DNA of 64,000 bases from CBDBDZ01 sp965204215 (GTDB lineage: Bacteria > Pseudomonadota > Gammaproteobacteria > Pseudomonadales > GM7GCV1), in assembly GCA_965204215.1 (NCBI GenBank), contig CBDBDZ010000013.1, positions 124,001 to 188,000 of the forward strand. Direction: 5' to 3'. A program made the translations under genes and the position numbers. This document shows positions 34,731 through 43,214 of this stretch, one piece after another; position 1 is the first letter of the stretch; the number at the start of each line of letters is the position of its first letter. Under the pieces are notes generated by a model. That model saw nothing but the letters and a program-made list of their open reading frames with translations, searched no databases and was not told the origin of the DNA.

Positions 34731-37700
34731 TTAAACGATGACTAAGTGGTAAAAAACCTGATAAATAAAGTACCCCCAAACGACACAGACATAACAGCGA
34801 ATGACAGGAATCCAATAAGTGTTGTTGACATTGGTTGCACAGCGCCAGGTACTGGTTAGCGCCCAAACGAGGAAAGCTGCTATCCATAGTATGATTGCAA
34901 TTGTCGCTAAGTACGTACCATACACATCGGGAATACTAATAAAACTGAATATCCCGATCAAGATACCTGCAAGTGGGGTTGAGAACAGCACGAAGAATAA
35001 TGCGCCTAATGAATAATATGCTACAAAACATACCCATAATTTTTGTTCACCCTTCCAGCCCATAGCCAAATGTTTAGCAAGAAAGGGTTTAAAGTTACGT
35101 TTTAGGCTATGTCCTAGTGAGTAAAGGCAAGGAATCAATACCAAACTGACCACACTTGCCGTTATGACTCCGGATGCTAGGGATATCGCCATCGGAATTA
35201 AAAATTTAGCCTGTGTGCTGGTCTCATTCATAATGGGAAGCAACCCCATAAATGTAGTAACAGAAGTTAAAAATATGGGCCTAAATCGATTTTTAGCACT
35301 GCGTATTAGTATGCTACTCAAGCTGAGCGCGGAAAATTGTTTGCGATTATTTTTTACATGATCAATCAATACCAAACTATCATTAACCACTACACCTGCT
35401 GCTGCCAGTATTCCCATCACCGACATTAAACTAATATTATTTCCTGTAATTAAATGCGCCCAAACTACTCCAATTAAACTAAAGGGAATGGATGCAATAA
35501 TTAACAATGGATGCAGCAATGAACGAAACTGAATAGAGAGCAGGGCATAAATAATGAAGACTGACATTAAACCTAACCGTGTAATATCAATAACAAATTG
35601 AAATGTTTCTTGCTGTCCGCCACCTAACTCTACGTCCACTTCCGGATATTCGCGTTTGAATTGCTCTAATATTGCAGGTATGGTCGTACCCATATGTTGT
35701 GTTAGCGATATATTTTCATTGTCATAGTTAGCAAATACTTTAAGGCTAACTTGACCATCTACCCTGGTAATTTCTGCATAGCCTTCAGTATAGGTGGTAT
35801 CGGCGACTGCCTGTAAGGGCAGTTCTCTTCCATCTTCGGTGCGTACACGGAATTCATTCAAACTATTGACATCATTGCGCTGGTCTTGAGGGTAACGCAC
35901 CATTACTTTGACATCTTCTCTACCGCGTGGAATACGTTGTACTTCCTGACCAAAAAAAGCACGGCGCAATTGCACTGCAATTGTACGCAAATCCACTCCG
36001 AAAAAGTTAGCATAGCTGTTGGGCACAATTTCTAACTCTGGTCTTCCAATGGCTAAATTATCCTGAATGGAGTGCATTCCATCCACTGTACCTAATTGCT
36101 GTTGTAACCACTGCCCTGCGGCCTCTAACTCAACCACATCTTTACCAAATATTCGCAGTTCTAAATCAGAATCTTCAAAATTAACGGAGTCCAGTACGTC
36201 AAATCGCTCGGCTTGTTGAATAGTACCTACATATTCTTGCCATTTTTGACTGAATGCAATAGCGCCATAGGTGCGGTATTCTTCGTCCACTAATTCAACA
36301 ATAGTTGTTAATTCTTTGCCTTCTAATGTCACAAACCGACCTTTGATATAGCTAGTATCACCTGTTTCCTGCATAAATGTTTGTTCTGCTTTTAATGCAG
36401 AGAGTTCAATATGCTGACTTATCGTATTAATTTCAGCAAAAGGCACTTTTTCATTAAAAGTCACTGTCATTTGAATGCTGTCTAACTCAACATCAGGGGT
36501 TAGCTTTACTTTCACCCAGCCACCTATAACCAATGCAAGAGATACCATAAAAAACACTAAAAACCATGCAATGGTATGACCTCTGTTTTGCAAACGCCGA
36601 TAAATAAATGGCCGGTAGCGCCTTACCAAAAAATAGCGAAAACCAGATTCAATTTTGCGTCGCAACTTGTTAAACACAGGGAAAACAGGTTGACTTTCAG
36701 GCTTTAAATGCGCTAAATGACTGGGTAAAATCAAGCAGGACTCCAATAGCGAAAAAGCTAACACCAATATGGGAATAGTTGCAAGTGGCGCCATAAAGTA
36801 TGCCCAATCGCCACCTATTAGCAATAGTGGCACAAACACCAAAATGGATGTCAATACTGCAAAGAACACAGGTCGCGCCATCATTCCCGCACCAATTTGG
36901 GCACTGCGAATGCCATAGATTCCGCGTTGCTGTGTAGAATAAATACTCTCACCAATGATAATAGCATCGTCCACAACTATACCCAACACCATAATATAAG
37001 CAAATAAGGTAATGACATTCAGCGATGTATTAAAAATAGGCAATACCAACAAACTGCCAATAAACGCCACTGCAATGCCAATGGCAACCCATACAGCTAG
37101 TGCTGGCCTTAAAAAGAGCAATAGTACTATCAATAATAAAAACAAGCCACTTAGCCCATTTCTAACCAGCAAATTCAAGCGTTGTTCAAAGTAACTTGAC
37201 TGATCTTGCCACACAATAATACTGTAGCCATCTGGTAGTGTTTTATTACGCTCTTCTATAAACTGTTTTGCCGACTCCGCTATTTTCAATACATTAGGGT
37301 TCTCATCTGAAAATAACTCTAGCACTGTTGCCAACCTTCCATTCATTCGGCTCAGTTTTGGTTCATCGACAAAGGCATCGCGGATGGTTGCAATATCCCC
37401 TAAATTAAGTTGTTGTCCATTACTGGAACCCAGCAGTGGAATCGCCGCGAAATCGATGGCGTCGTAAGCTTGATTACGCGCCTGTATTTGTATTTCGCCA
37501 TTGTCAGAGCGAATCACTCCCCCGCCTAAATTAAGTGAGTAATTCCCCACTATTTGCGACACCTGATTAAATGACAATCCATATTGACGCAACGTATTTT
37601 CATCAATTTCGATACTGACTTCATAGTCGCGAATACCCACAATATTCACTTCTGGCACATCGGGCAATGCACTTAATTCATCTTTAAGTTGGTAGGACAA

Positions 37701-38159
37701 CTCTTTGAGTGTAGCTTCATCTTCTCTCCCTAGAATGCCAATATTCAGTGCTTGTACTTTAAGGATGGATTGCTCAATTACCGGGCGTTCACTGTCTTGT
37801 GGAAAGGTGCTAATTGCATCCACTCTGGACTTGACGTTATCGAGTAACTTGTCTAGCGAATAGCTGTCACTGGCTTCAATTCTGGCGGTCCCCAGGTTGT
37901 TACTGGCAATACAAGTGGTTTTCTTTATTCCTTGCAAACCCTCAACCGCATCTTCAATTCTCATACAAATTTGTTGCTCGATGTCTCTTGGCCCTGCGCC
38001 AGGGTAGCTGACAGACACCATCACAACTCTTTCATTAAAATTGGGTTGTACTTCTTTATCAATATTGCCGATACCGCTTAAGCCACCAAAAATAATAAAA
38101 AGCATCATAAAATTTGCAGCAATGGGGTTTGCAGCAAACCAATTGACTAATCGATTCAT
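34731..38159 (-). CDS. RND-family efflux transporter with C-terminal membrane extension
   Basis: 1142 aa inner-membrane pump of the RND superfamily, close to the AcrB/HAE families: N-terminal TM1 (FMMLFIIFGGLSGIG), two periplasmic loops, TM4 with the proton-relay acidic pair in LGIVVDDAIIIGES, and TM10 GVVVNDSLVLIDHVK. The usual protein ends near residue 1030. Here about 110 further residues carry three to four extra hydrophobic helices, in frame without interruption. The adaptor gene is 18 nt upstream. The outer-membrane partner could be the TolC-like protein at 50.9-52.4 kb. Confidence 0.92.
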   Translation of the reverse strand: MNRLVNWFAANPIAANFMMLFIIFGGLSGIGNIDKEVQPNFNERVVMVSVSYPGAGPRDIEQQICMRIEDAVEGLQGIKKTTCIASNNLGTARIEASDSYSLDKLLDNVKSRVDAISTFPQDSERPVIEQSILKVQALNIGILGREDEATLKELSYQLKDELSALPDVPEVNIVGIRDYEVSIEIDENTLRQYGLSFNQVSQIVGNYSLNLGGGVIRSDNGEIQIQARNQAYDAIDFAAIPLLGSSNGQQLNLGDIATIRDAFVDEPKLSRMNGRLATVLELFSDENPNVLKIAESAKQFIEERNKTLPDGYSIIVWQDQSSYFEQRLNLLVRNGLSGLFLLLIVLLLFLRPALAVWVAIGIAVAFIGSLLVLPIFNTSLNVITLFAYIMVLGIVVDDAIIIGESIYSTQQRGIYGIRSAQIGAGMMARPVFFAVLTSILVFVPLLLIGGDWAYFMAPLATIPILVLAFSLLESCLILPSHLAHLKPESQPVFPVFNKLRRKIESGFRYFLVRRYRPFIYRRLQNRGHTIAWFLVFFMVSLALVIGGWVKVKLTPDVELDSIQMTVTFNEKVPFAEINTISQHIELSALKAEQTFMQETGDTSYIKGRFVTLEGKELTTIVELVDEEYRTYGAIAFSQKWQEYVGTIQQAERFDVLDSVNFEDSDLELRIFGKDVVELEAAGQWLQQQLGTVDGMHSIQDNLAIGRPELEIVPNSYANFFGVDLRTIAVQLRRAFFGQEVQRIPRGREDVKVMVRYPQDQRNDVNSLNEFRVRTEDGRELPLQAVADTTYTEGYAEITRVDGQVSLKVFANYDNENISLTQHMGTTIPAILEQFKREYPEVDVELGGGQQETFQFVIDITRLGLMSVFIIYALLSIQFRSLLHPLLIIASIPFSLIGVVWAHLITGNNISLMSVMGILAAAGVVVNDSLVLIDHVKNNRKQFSALSLSSILIRSAKNRFRPIFLTSVTTFMGLLPIMNETSTQAKFLIPMAISLASGVITASVVSLVLIPCLYSLGHSLKRNFKPFLAKHLAMGWKGEQKLWVCFVAYYSLGALFFVLFSTPLAGILIGIFSFISIPDVYGTYLATIAIILWIAAFLVWALTSTWRCATNVNNTYWIPVIRCYVCVVWGYFIYQVFYHLVIV

Positions 38160-38177
38160 CAGGTTACTTTGAGTAGA

Positions 38178-39302
38178 TTACAGTTCAATAATTTTAGCAT
38201 TAACTTCGTTGCCATCAACTGTCCACAACGGTCTTGAGACTACCAATTGTTGATTTTTTTCAACTCCGCTTATTTGAACCTGTTTACCATCTTTAGAAAG
38301 TAATTGTATCGCCGTTTTTACCAGTTTATTGTTTTCAACGATAAATATAAAATTGCCTTCCACTAAACTTTTAATCGGCAGTGTTACCACATTCTGTACA
38401 GCAGGCAAAGTCAATTCCACATTGACAAACAAACCAGGCAATAGCAGCGGTTGTTGTTGATTATCCACTTCGACAACCACCTGGTATAATCGTGTATTGA
38501 TGTCAATATCGCCGTTAATTGCTGTAACCTTCCCCTTCCAACTGCTTGCGCTGTCTCTATCACGCAGCAATACTTCAATTGCAGGGTTGACCTGATAATT
38601 TTCCATGCCCAATACTTTTAATTGTTGTTTGTCGAGTGGCACCAACAATTGCAACTGCTGCGTATTATACAGCTCGGCAATGGATGAACCTTGTTGAACA
38701 AACTGGCCCAGGTTGGCATTTACCGCCGCAATACGCCCATTAAAAGGAGCTTGGATTTGTGTTAAGTCAAGGTTGACTTGCGCTAATTCCACACCAATTT
38801 CAGCAGCTTTTAATTGCGCACTTGCCGACTCTAGTTGAGGCTTTCGCAGGAAAAAATCATTGGCTTGCTTATTACCCAAGTCTTTCCAGCGCCCTTCTGC
38901 TTCCCTGGCCAAGGCTAATTCATTCGCCACCTGTAATTTGGCTTGCGCTAAAGATAATTCAGCTTGTGCTAACGCATTGCGATATTCAATATCCACCATT
39001 TTCGCTAATACATCTCCTCTTTTCACTTCTGCCCCAACAATTAGTTGCCGGCCAACTTCTGAAATAATACCAGAGACTCTGGCATTTAACTGGATGCGTT
39101 GTTTGGTGGTGACACCAGCCTGCGATTGAACGCTAATAAGCTGGTTTTCAGGTTCGGCAATAATTACCTCAACCAATGGTGGACGTTTGGGTTCAATACC
39201 CTGCAATTCTATTTGAGGCCTGCCCAAAATAATAGCAACTGCCAGCAATGTTCCAAGGGCAATAATCAGTAAAGTGCTAACACTTGCTGGCAGTTTAGAC
39301 AT
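38178..39302 (-). CDS. RND efflux periplasmic adaptor (HlyD/AcrA type)
   Basis: 374 aa membrane fusion protein. A membrane anchor spans about residues 8-27 without a lipobox. A lipoyl-like half-motif and an alpha-helical hairpin (ALAQAELSLAQAKLQVANEL region) precede the beta-barrel part with APFNGRIAAVNANLGQFV. It bridges the RND pump and an outer-membrane channel. It is the first gene of the pair, divergent from the TonB receptor. Confidence 0.92.
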   Translation of the reverse strand: MSKLPASVSTLLIIALGTLLAVAIILGRPQIELQGIEPKRPPLVEVIIAEPENQLISVQSQAGVTTKQRIQLNARVSGIISEVGRQLIVGAEVKRGDVLAKMVDIEYRNALAQAELSLAQAKLQVANELALAREAEGRWKDLGNKQANDFFLRKPQLESASAQLKAAEIGVELAQVNLDLTQIQAPFNGRIAAVNANLGQFVQQGSSIAELYNTQQLQLLVPLDKQQLKVLGMENYQVNPAIEVLLRDRDSASSWKGKVTAINGDIDINTRLYQVVVEVDNQQQPLLLPGLFVNVELTLPAVQNVVTLPIKSLVEGNFIFIVENNKLVKTAIQLLSKDGKQVQISGVEKNQQLVVSRPLWTVDGNEVNAKIIEL

Positions 39303-39373
39303 ATTAACGAATAATAATTGAATGGATTGGCAATGTATTTTAACGTATATACTTGGTATTTACGTGCGTAATA

Positions 39374-39402
39374 TTGACCTTTACCCAAAATTTAATTAAT
39401 CT
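39374..39402 (+). promoter_or_regulatory. Probable promoter of the TonB receptor
   Basis: TTGACC and TAATCT are 17 nt apart and end 34 nt before the ATG. The -10 box is weak. No clear Fur box is visible. Confidence 0.4.
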
Positions 39403-39436
39403 ATGTAGCCTTATCTATAAACAAGTAGAGATCCCT

Positions 39437-42208
39437 ATGAAATTTTTATATCGCCGTCCGACATTGCTGACTAAAGCTTATCGTTGGCTAGCCCTGACCT
39501 CTCTTTCTGCTATTTTGGTTCCGAGTGTTTTCGCACAGATTGAAGAAATTGTTGTTACAGCGACCAAGCGACAAGCAACACTGCAAGAAATTCCTATAGC
39601 AGTTTCTGTCGTAGGTCAGGAAACTATTCAACAAGCAAGAATTCTGGATTTACTGGATATACAATCAGTCGTTCCATCGCTTAGAGTTAATCAGTTACAG
39701 TCTTCCCAAAATACTAACTTCACTATTCGCGGCTTTGGTAATGGTGCCAATAATGCGGGGATAGAGCCTTCAGTAGCTGTTCTCATTGATGGTGTTATAC
39801 GGTCGCGTTCTTCTGGTCGAATTGGCGATTTACCCAATCTTGAACGTATAGAAGTTATTTCTGGACCACAAAGCACATTGTTTGGAAAAAATGCTTCTGT
39901 AGGCGTAATTAGTATTGTCACCTCGAAACCGCAACAAGAAACACAAGGCAACATTCAGGTTGGCTTTGGCAATTTTAATGAAGCTACAGCTAGAGGTTAT
40001 GTCACTGGCGGTATCACTGACAATTTAGCACTAAGCCTGGGTGGTTCGATTACTTTACGTGATGGTTACTTTGACAGTATTGACCCGAACCTGGATAATG
40101 TTAACGATAGAAACCGTTGGAGTTTACGAGGTCAAGCCCTTTATACAACTGATAGTTTTGAAGCACGATTTATTGCAGATTATTCCACTTTAGAAGAGCA
40201 GTGCTGTGGTGTTACCAATGTAGTGGAAAGCGAAACATCAGCTATTATTGATAACTTGAATGCCACTCTTAACAACGAGATTCCCGGCCAGGGTTTAGCA
40301 AGTGTCAATGATCCATTCTCTTTTATTGCTTTTCAAAATACCGATTCAATAAATGAACTGGATGATTATGGTTTTTCATTACATCTGGAAAAAATATTTT
40401 CCAGCTTTGACATATCATCTATTACTGCTTACCGCTTTAACGATAGTTTCTTTGATACTGATGCCGATTACAATAGGCTCAATATACTTGATAGTGTGAG
40501 AAGTGACCAGGAAATTTCAACATTCACTCAAGAAGTCAGAATTACATCGAATACTGAAGGTAGAGTTGACTGGATGGTAGGTGGCTATTTATTTCTTGAA
40601 GATGTTAATTTAAACGCGGGTTTGGAATATGGTGAAGATATACGTGAATATGTTGATGTATTAGCGGGAGGTGCTGCAACCCTGGGTTTTATAGAATCTT
40701 CTCTCGGGTTAGAAGCTGGTACTTTCTTTGCAGGAGATACTCTTACTGACGAATTTTTTACCCAGGATGATACTACCTATTCCATCTTTTCTACTGTCGA
40801 CTTCCATATTACTGATCGCCTGACCTTGACTGGCGGCATAAACTATACCCAATCTAAAAAAGATTTCAGTGGCAGGACAGTAAATAGCGATGTCTTTTCA
40901 GCCGTTGACTTTACTGGCCCCCAAGGTGCTGCTGTAATTCAAGCTACTCCAGGAGCCGTTCCAAGTGTTATTTTTGCAGAAGGTCTTGGAGAATTTGAAT
41001 CATTTGAGGATACTTTTGGGCTAGCACCTACAGAAGCTAATAGGGATGCTGTTGCTGCTAACCCCGATACTGCTGCTGCTTTTGTTATTTTCAATGCAAC
41101 GGTAGATGCACTAGCGGCTAACCCGACTGTGGCAGCTGCCGTAGCAGCTGCTGTAGCTGCCAGCCCTAACAGTCCGTTATCAGATCTTCAAGGGCTTCAA
41201 TTCCAGCCTCCGTTTTTAGCATTTCCAAATGCTGTAGAAAATAGCTCAACTGATGATGACGATGTGAGCTGGACCGCCAGACTGGCTTATGATTATTCCG
41301 ACCAACTCAATTTTTACTTTAACGTAGCGACAGGCTTTAAAGCCAGCTCCATAAATTTATCACGTGATTCAAGGCCACTGGCTTCGGATATTCCCGCCCT
41401 GGAACAAGCAGGCTTAACGCAGCCTAATCAAGCATCGGGTACCCGTTTTGCACTACCCGAAGAAACTTTGGTTTATGAAATAGGTGCAAAAGGCAACTAT
41501 GATAACTTTTCATTCAATATTGCTTTATTTGACCAAACCGTTAAAAACTTCCAAAGCAATGCATTCATCGGATCTTCGTTCGTATTAACTAATGCAGGTG
41601 AACAAAGTGTACAAGGTGCAGAGATAGAACTCACCTATTTACCCATTGAAAATTTGGAACTTAAGTTTTCAGGAACCTTTTTAGACCCTGTATTTGATAG
41701 CTTCCCTAACGCTCCTGGTCCTATTCCCGGTGTTCCCATTGACCGTACAGGTGATGACCCTGATAATGTAAATACCACATCATTATCATTTATAGTAAAT
41801 TATAGCCATGACTTTGGCAACGGAATTTCAGGCTACCTACGAGCTGACTATCAATATGAAAATGCAACGCAGCATTCCGTTAATTTGACACTGGCTAGCC
41901 TGGCACAATCTGCACTGGCACCAGCTGCATCTCCTGGTACTGACTTGACTACCACTCCTCCCACACCAGGAATCGCTCAAACTGTTGACTTTGTTCCAGG
42001 CTTTGAAAGCCGCGAACAGAGCCTTGTCAACGCCAGTGCTGGTCTTAGGTTTGAGGAACAAGAAATCGAATTACAAGTATGGGGTCGCAACATTTTTAAT
42101 GATGAGTTTGTTACCACCTTATTCCCAGGTGTTGCTCAGTTTGGTATTGTAAATGCATATCCCAATCAACCTGCCACTTATGGCGTATCTGTGCGCAAGA
42201 GCTTCTAA
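39437..42208 (+). CDS. TonB-dependent outer-membrane receptor
   Basis: 923 aa from ATG 39437. The signal peptide ends near SVFA (about residue 34). A TonB box EEIVVTATKR follows, then the plug domain (IRGFGNGANNAGIEPSVAVLIDGV) and the 22-strand barrel ending in the aromatic SVRKSF. It imports a large or scarce ligand (siderophore, cobalamin, glycan or lipid); I cannot tell which. A loop near residues 535-585 is an unusual Ala-rich stretch (VAAAVAAAVAASPNSP). It resembles the IucC-like/'Sphingomonad' receptor branch only in general layout. Confidence 0.93.
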   Translation: MKFLYRRPTLLTKAYRWLALTSLSAILVPSVFAQIEEIVVTATKRQATLQEIPIAVSVVGQETIQQARILDLLDIQSVVPSLRVNQLQSSQNTNFTIRGFGNGANNAGIEPSVAVLIDGVIRSRSSGRIGDLPNLERIEVISGPQSTLFGKNASVGVISIVTSKPQQETQGNIQVGFGNFNEATARGYVTGGITDNLALSLGGSITLRDGYFDSIDPNLDNVNDRNRWSLRGQALYTTDSFEARFIADYSTLEEQCCGVTNVVESETSAIIDNLNATLNNEIPGQGLASVNDPFSFIAFQNTDSINELDDYGFSLHLEKIFSSFDISSITAYRFNDSFFDTDADYNRLNILDSVRSDQEISTFTQEVRITSNTEGRVDWMVGGYLFLEDVNLNAGLEYGEDIREYVDVLAGGAATLGFIESSLGLEAGTFFAGDTLTDEFFTQDDTTYSIFSTVDFHITDRLTLTGGINYTQSKKDFSGRTVNSDVFSAVDFTGPQGAAVIQATPGAVPSVIFAEGLGEFESFEDTFGLAPTEANRDAVAANPDTAAAFVIFNATVDALAANPTVAAAVAAAVAASPNSPLSDLQGLQFQPPFLAFPNAVENSSTDDDDVSWTARLAYDYSDQLNFYFNVATGFKASSINLSRDSRPLASDIPALEQAGLTQPNQASGTRFALPEETLVYEIGAKGNYDNFSFNIALFDQTVKNFQSNAFIGSSFVLTNAGEQSVQGAEIELTYLPIENLELKFSGTFLDPVFDSFPNAPGPIPGVPIDRTGDDPDNVNTTSLSFIVNYSHDFGNGISGYLRADYQYENATQHSVNLTLASLAQSALAPAASPGTDLTTTPPTPGIAQTVDFVPGFESREQSLVNASAGLRFEEQEIELQVWGRNIFNDEFVTTLFPGVAQFGIVNAYPNQPATYGVSVRKSF

Positions 42209-42228
42209 AAAACCAACACTATTGAAAC

Positions 42229-42252
42229 GGGCAGGCTCGACCTGCCTTTTTT
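42229..42252 (+). terminator. Intrinsic terminator of the TonB receptor
   Basis: GGCAGG and CCTGCC pair around CTCGA and are followed by six T. A single R1-like end (TTAATTTGGGTTTAAC, 42251-42266) follows directly. Confidence 0.85.
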
Positions 42253-42289
42253 AATTTGGGTTTAACTATTCACCATAATCTTTGGACTT

Positions 42290-42685
42290 TCAGTCTTCTC
42301 TTTTAAATTGGCCTTCAATAGTTTGGCGTTCATTACCTCTTCTTGGTTTACTTGCCTGTTTTGAAAACAGGATATGTACCATTAAATTTCTGATTGGAGG
42401 GATCAATAACAATACACCGATTGTATCACTAATAAAACCTGGAATTATTATTGCTACAGCTCCTGCTACTTTCAAAACGGTGGATAAAGCAGAACTATCT
42501 ACAGCATTGTTTTGCCAATCTCTTCGATATTGATTAACTTGCTCAAAGCCTATCAACCGTAATAAGTTTACACCTATCATGGCGGATAGCACAATCCAAA
42601 CGATAGTGGTAAAACCGCCAATTCGGCTACCAAGTTCTATCAAAAGCCACAATTCTAAAAAAGGGAATAAAATTAAGTAAAACAT
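42290..42685 (-). CDS. fxsA: FxsA family membrane protein
   Basis: 131 aa. The opening FPFLELWLLIELGSRIGGFTTI and the later GAVAIIIPGFISDTIGVLLLIPPIR are hallmark FxsA segments, with three to four membrane helices and a basic tail. In E. coli FxsA counters exclusion of phage T7 by the F plasmid; its normal role is unclear. It is convergent with the TonB receptor and not next to groES as in many relatives. Confidence 0.9.
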   Translation of the reverse strand: MFYLILFPFLELWLLIELGSRIGGFTTIVWIVLSAMIGVNLLRLIGFEQVNQYRRDWQNNAVDSSALSTVLKVAGAVAIIIPGFISDTIGVLLLIPPIRNLMVHILFSKQASKPRRGNERQTIEGQFKRED

Positions 42686-42720
42686 AACTAATTTATTAAT
42701 AAAGTTCTATGACAGAATGT

Positions 42721-42834
42721 ATTATTAATTCGGCATGGAAATATTGAACAAATATGTGGCACAAGGAAGTACCGCCGACGAGCAATAAAATACGCAGGAG
42801 CGATATTTTATTGCGAGGTTAATAGTATACAACA
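42721..42834 (+). repeat. R2 repeat, internally deleted copy
   Basis: About 114 bp keeping both R2 ends (TATTAATTCGGCATGG at left, TATTTTATTGCGAGGTTAATA at right), the GTGGCAC stem and the hairpin around GCAGGAGC, but lacking the middle. A half R1 end (TATCCTGGATTATGCA, 42849-42864) follows. Confidence 0.75.
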
Positions 42835-42897
42835 TCACAAAAATATTTTATCCTGGATTATGCAGAGCATTCAACAACAACTGATATACTAGGTGTC

Positions 42898-42990
42898 ACG
42901 TCCCACTGTCCGCGCAGGGTTATGAGCTGGGGTTGCACCGGTAATCCCACCGAAAAAAGCAGTGTGCTTAAAAGTAGAATTTTCTACTTA
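42898..42990. other. GC-rich hairpin stretch before the IS3 remnant
   Basis: Within this AT-rich gap, 42898-42955 is distinctly GC-rich and can fold (GGGGTT with AATCCC). A perfect 8-bp stem AAGTAGAA-TT-TTCTACTT follows (42972-42989). I could not match it to a known riboswitch or RNA. It may be an IS end or leader. Confidence 0.35.
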
Positions 42991-43011
42991 ATTTTTGTAC
43001 TATATTTGATT

Positions 43012-43140
43012 ATGAAAACATCCCGATTTAATGAAAACCAAATTGTTGGAATATTGAAACAACAGTCTGATGCTGGTCTTGCGGTTTCCGATATTTGTCG
43101 TGAACATGGCATTAGCAGTGCGACTTTTTATAAATGACGT
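43012..43140 (+). pseudogene. IS3-family transposase OrfA remnant
   Basis: The frame MKTSRFNENQIVGILKQQSD with DICREHGISSATFYK matches the helix-turn-helix opening of IS3-family OrfA. A TGA stands where the family has TGG (FYxW), followed in frame by RSKYGG, so a nonsense change ended it. No leucine-zipper part and no OrfB (DDE) follow; 43141-43214 holds nothing further. It is a decayed insertion beside R1 and R2 pieces. Confidence 0.85.
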
Positions 43141-43214
43141 AGTAAGTATGGGGGGATTACCGTAGCTTTCAAGCTTGATTAGATGACAAATCTGTCGAAG
43201 TCGGGTAACACTCT

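Noticed and set aside
42898..42955. Riboswitch (cobalamin or cyclic-di-GMP type)
   Set aside because: The CGCGCAGGG and GGTTGCACCGG segments are reminiscent, but the core motifs and spacing of either class are missing and the gene downstream is an IS remnant.
42922..43011. N-terminal extension of the IS3 OrfA frame
   Set aside because: The upstream 30 codons are a GC-rich hairpin stretch and a perfect palindrome; the family's N-terminus begins at MKTSRF.
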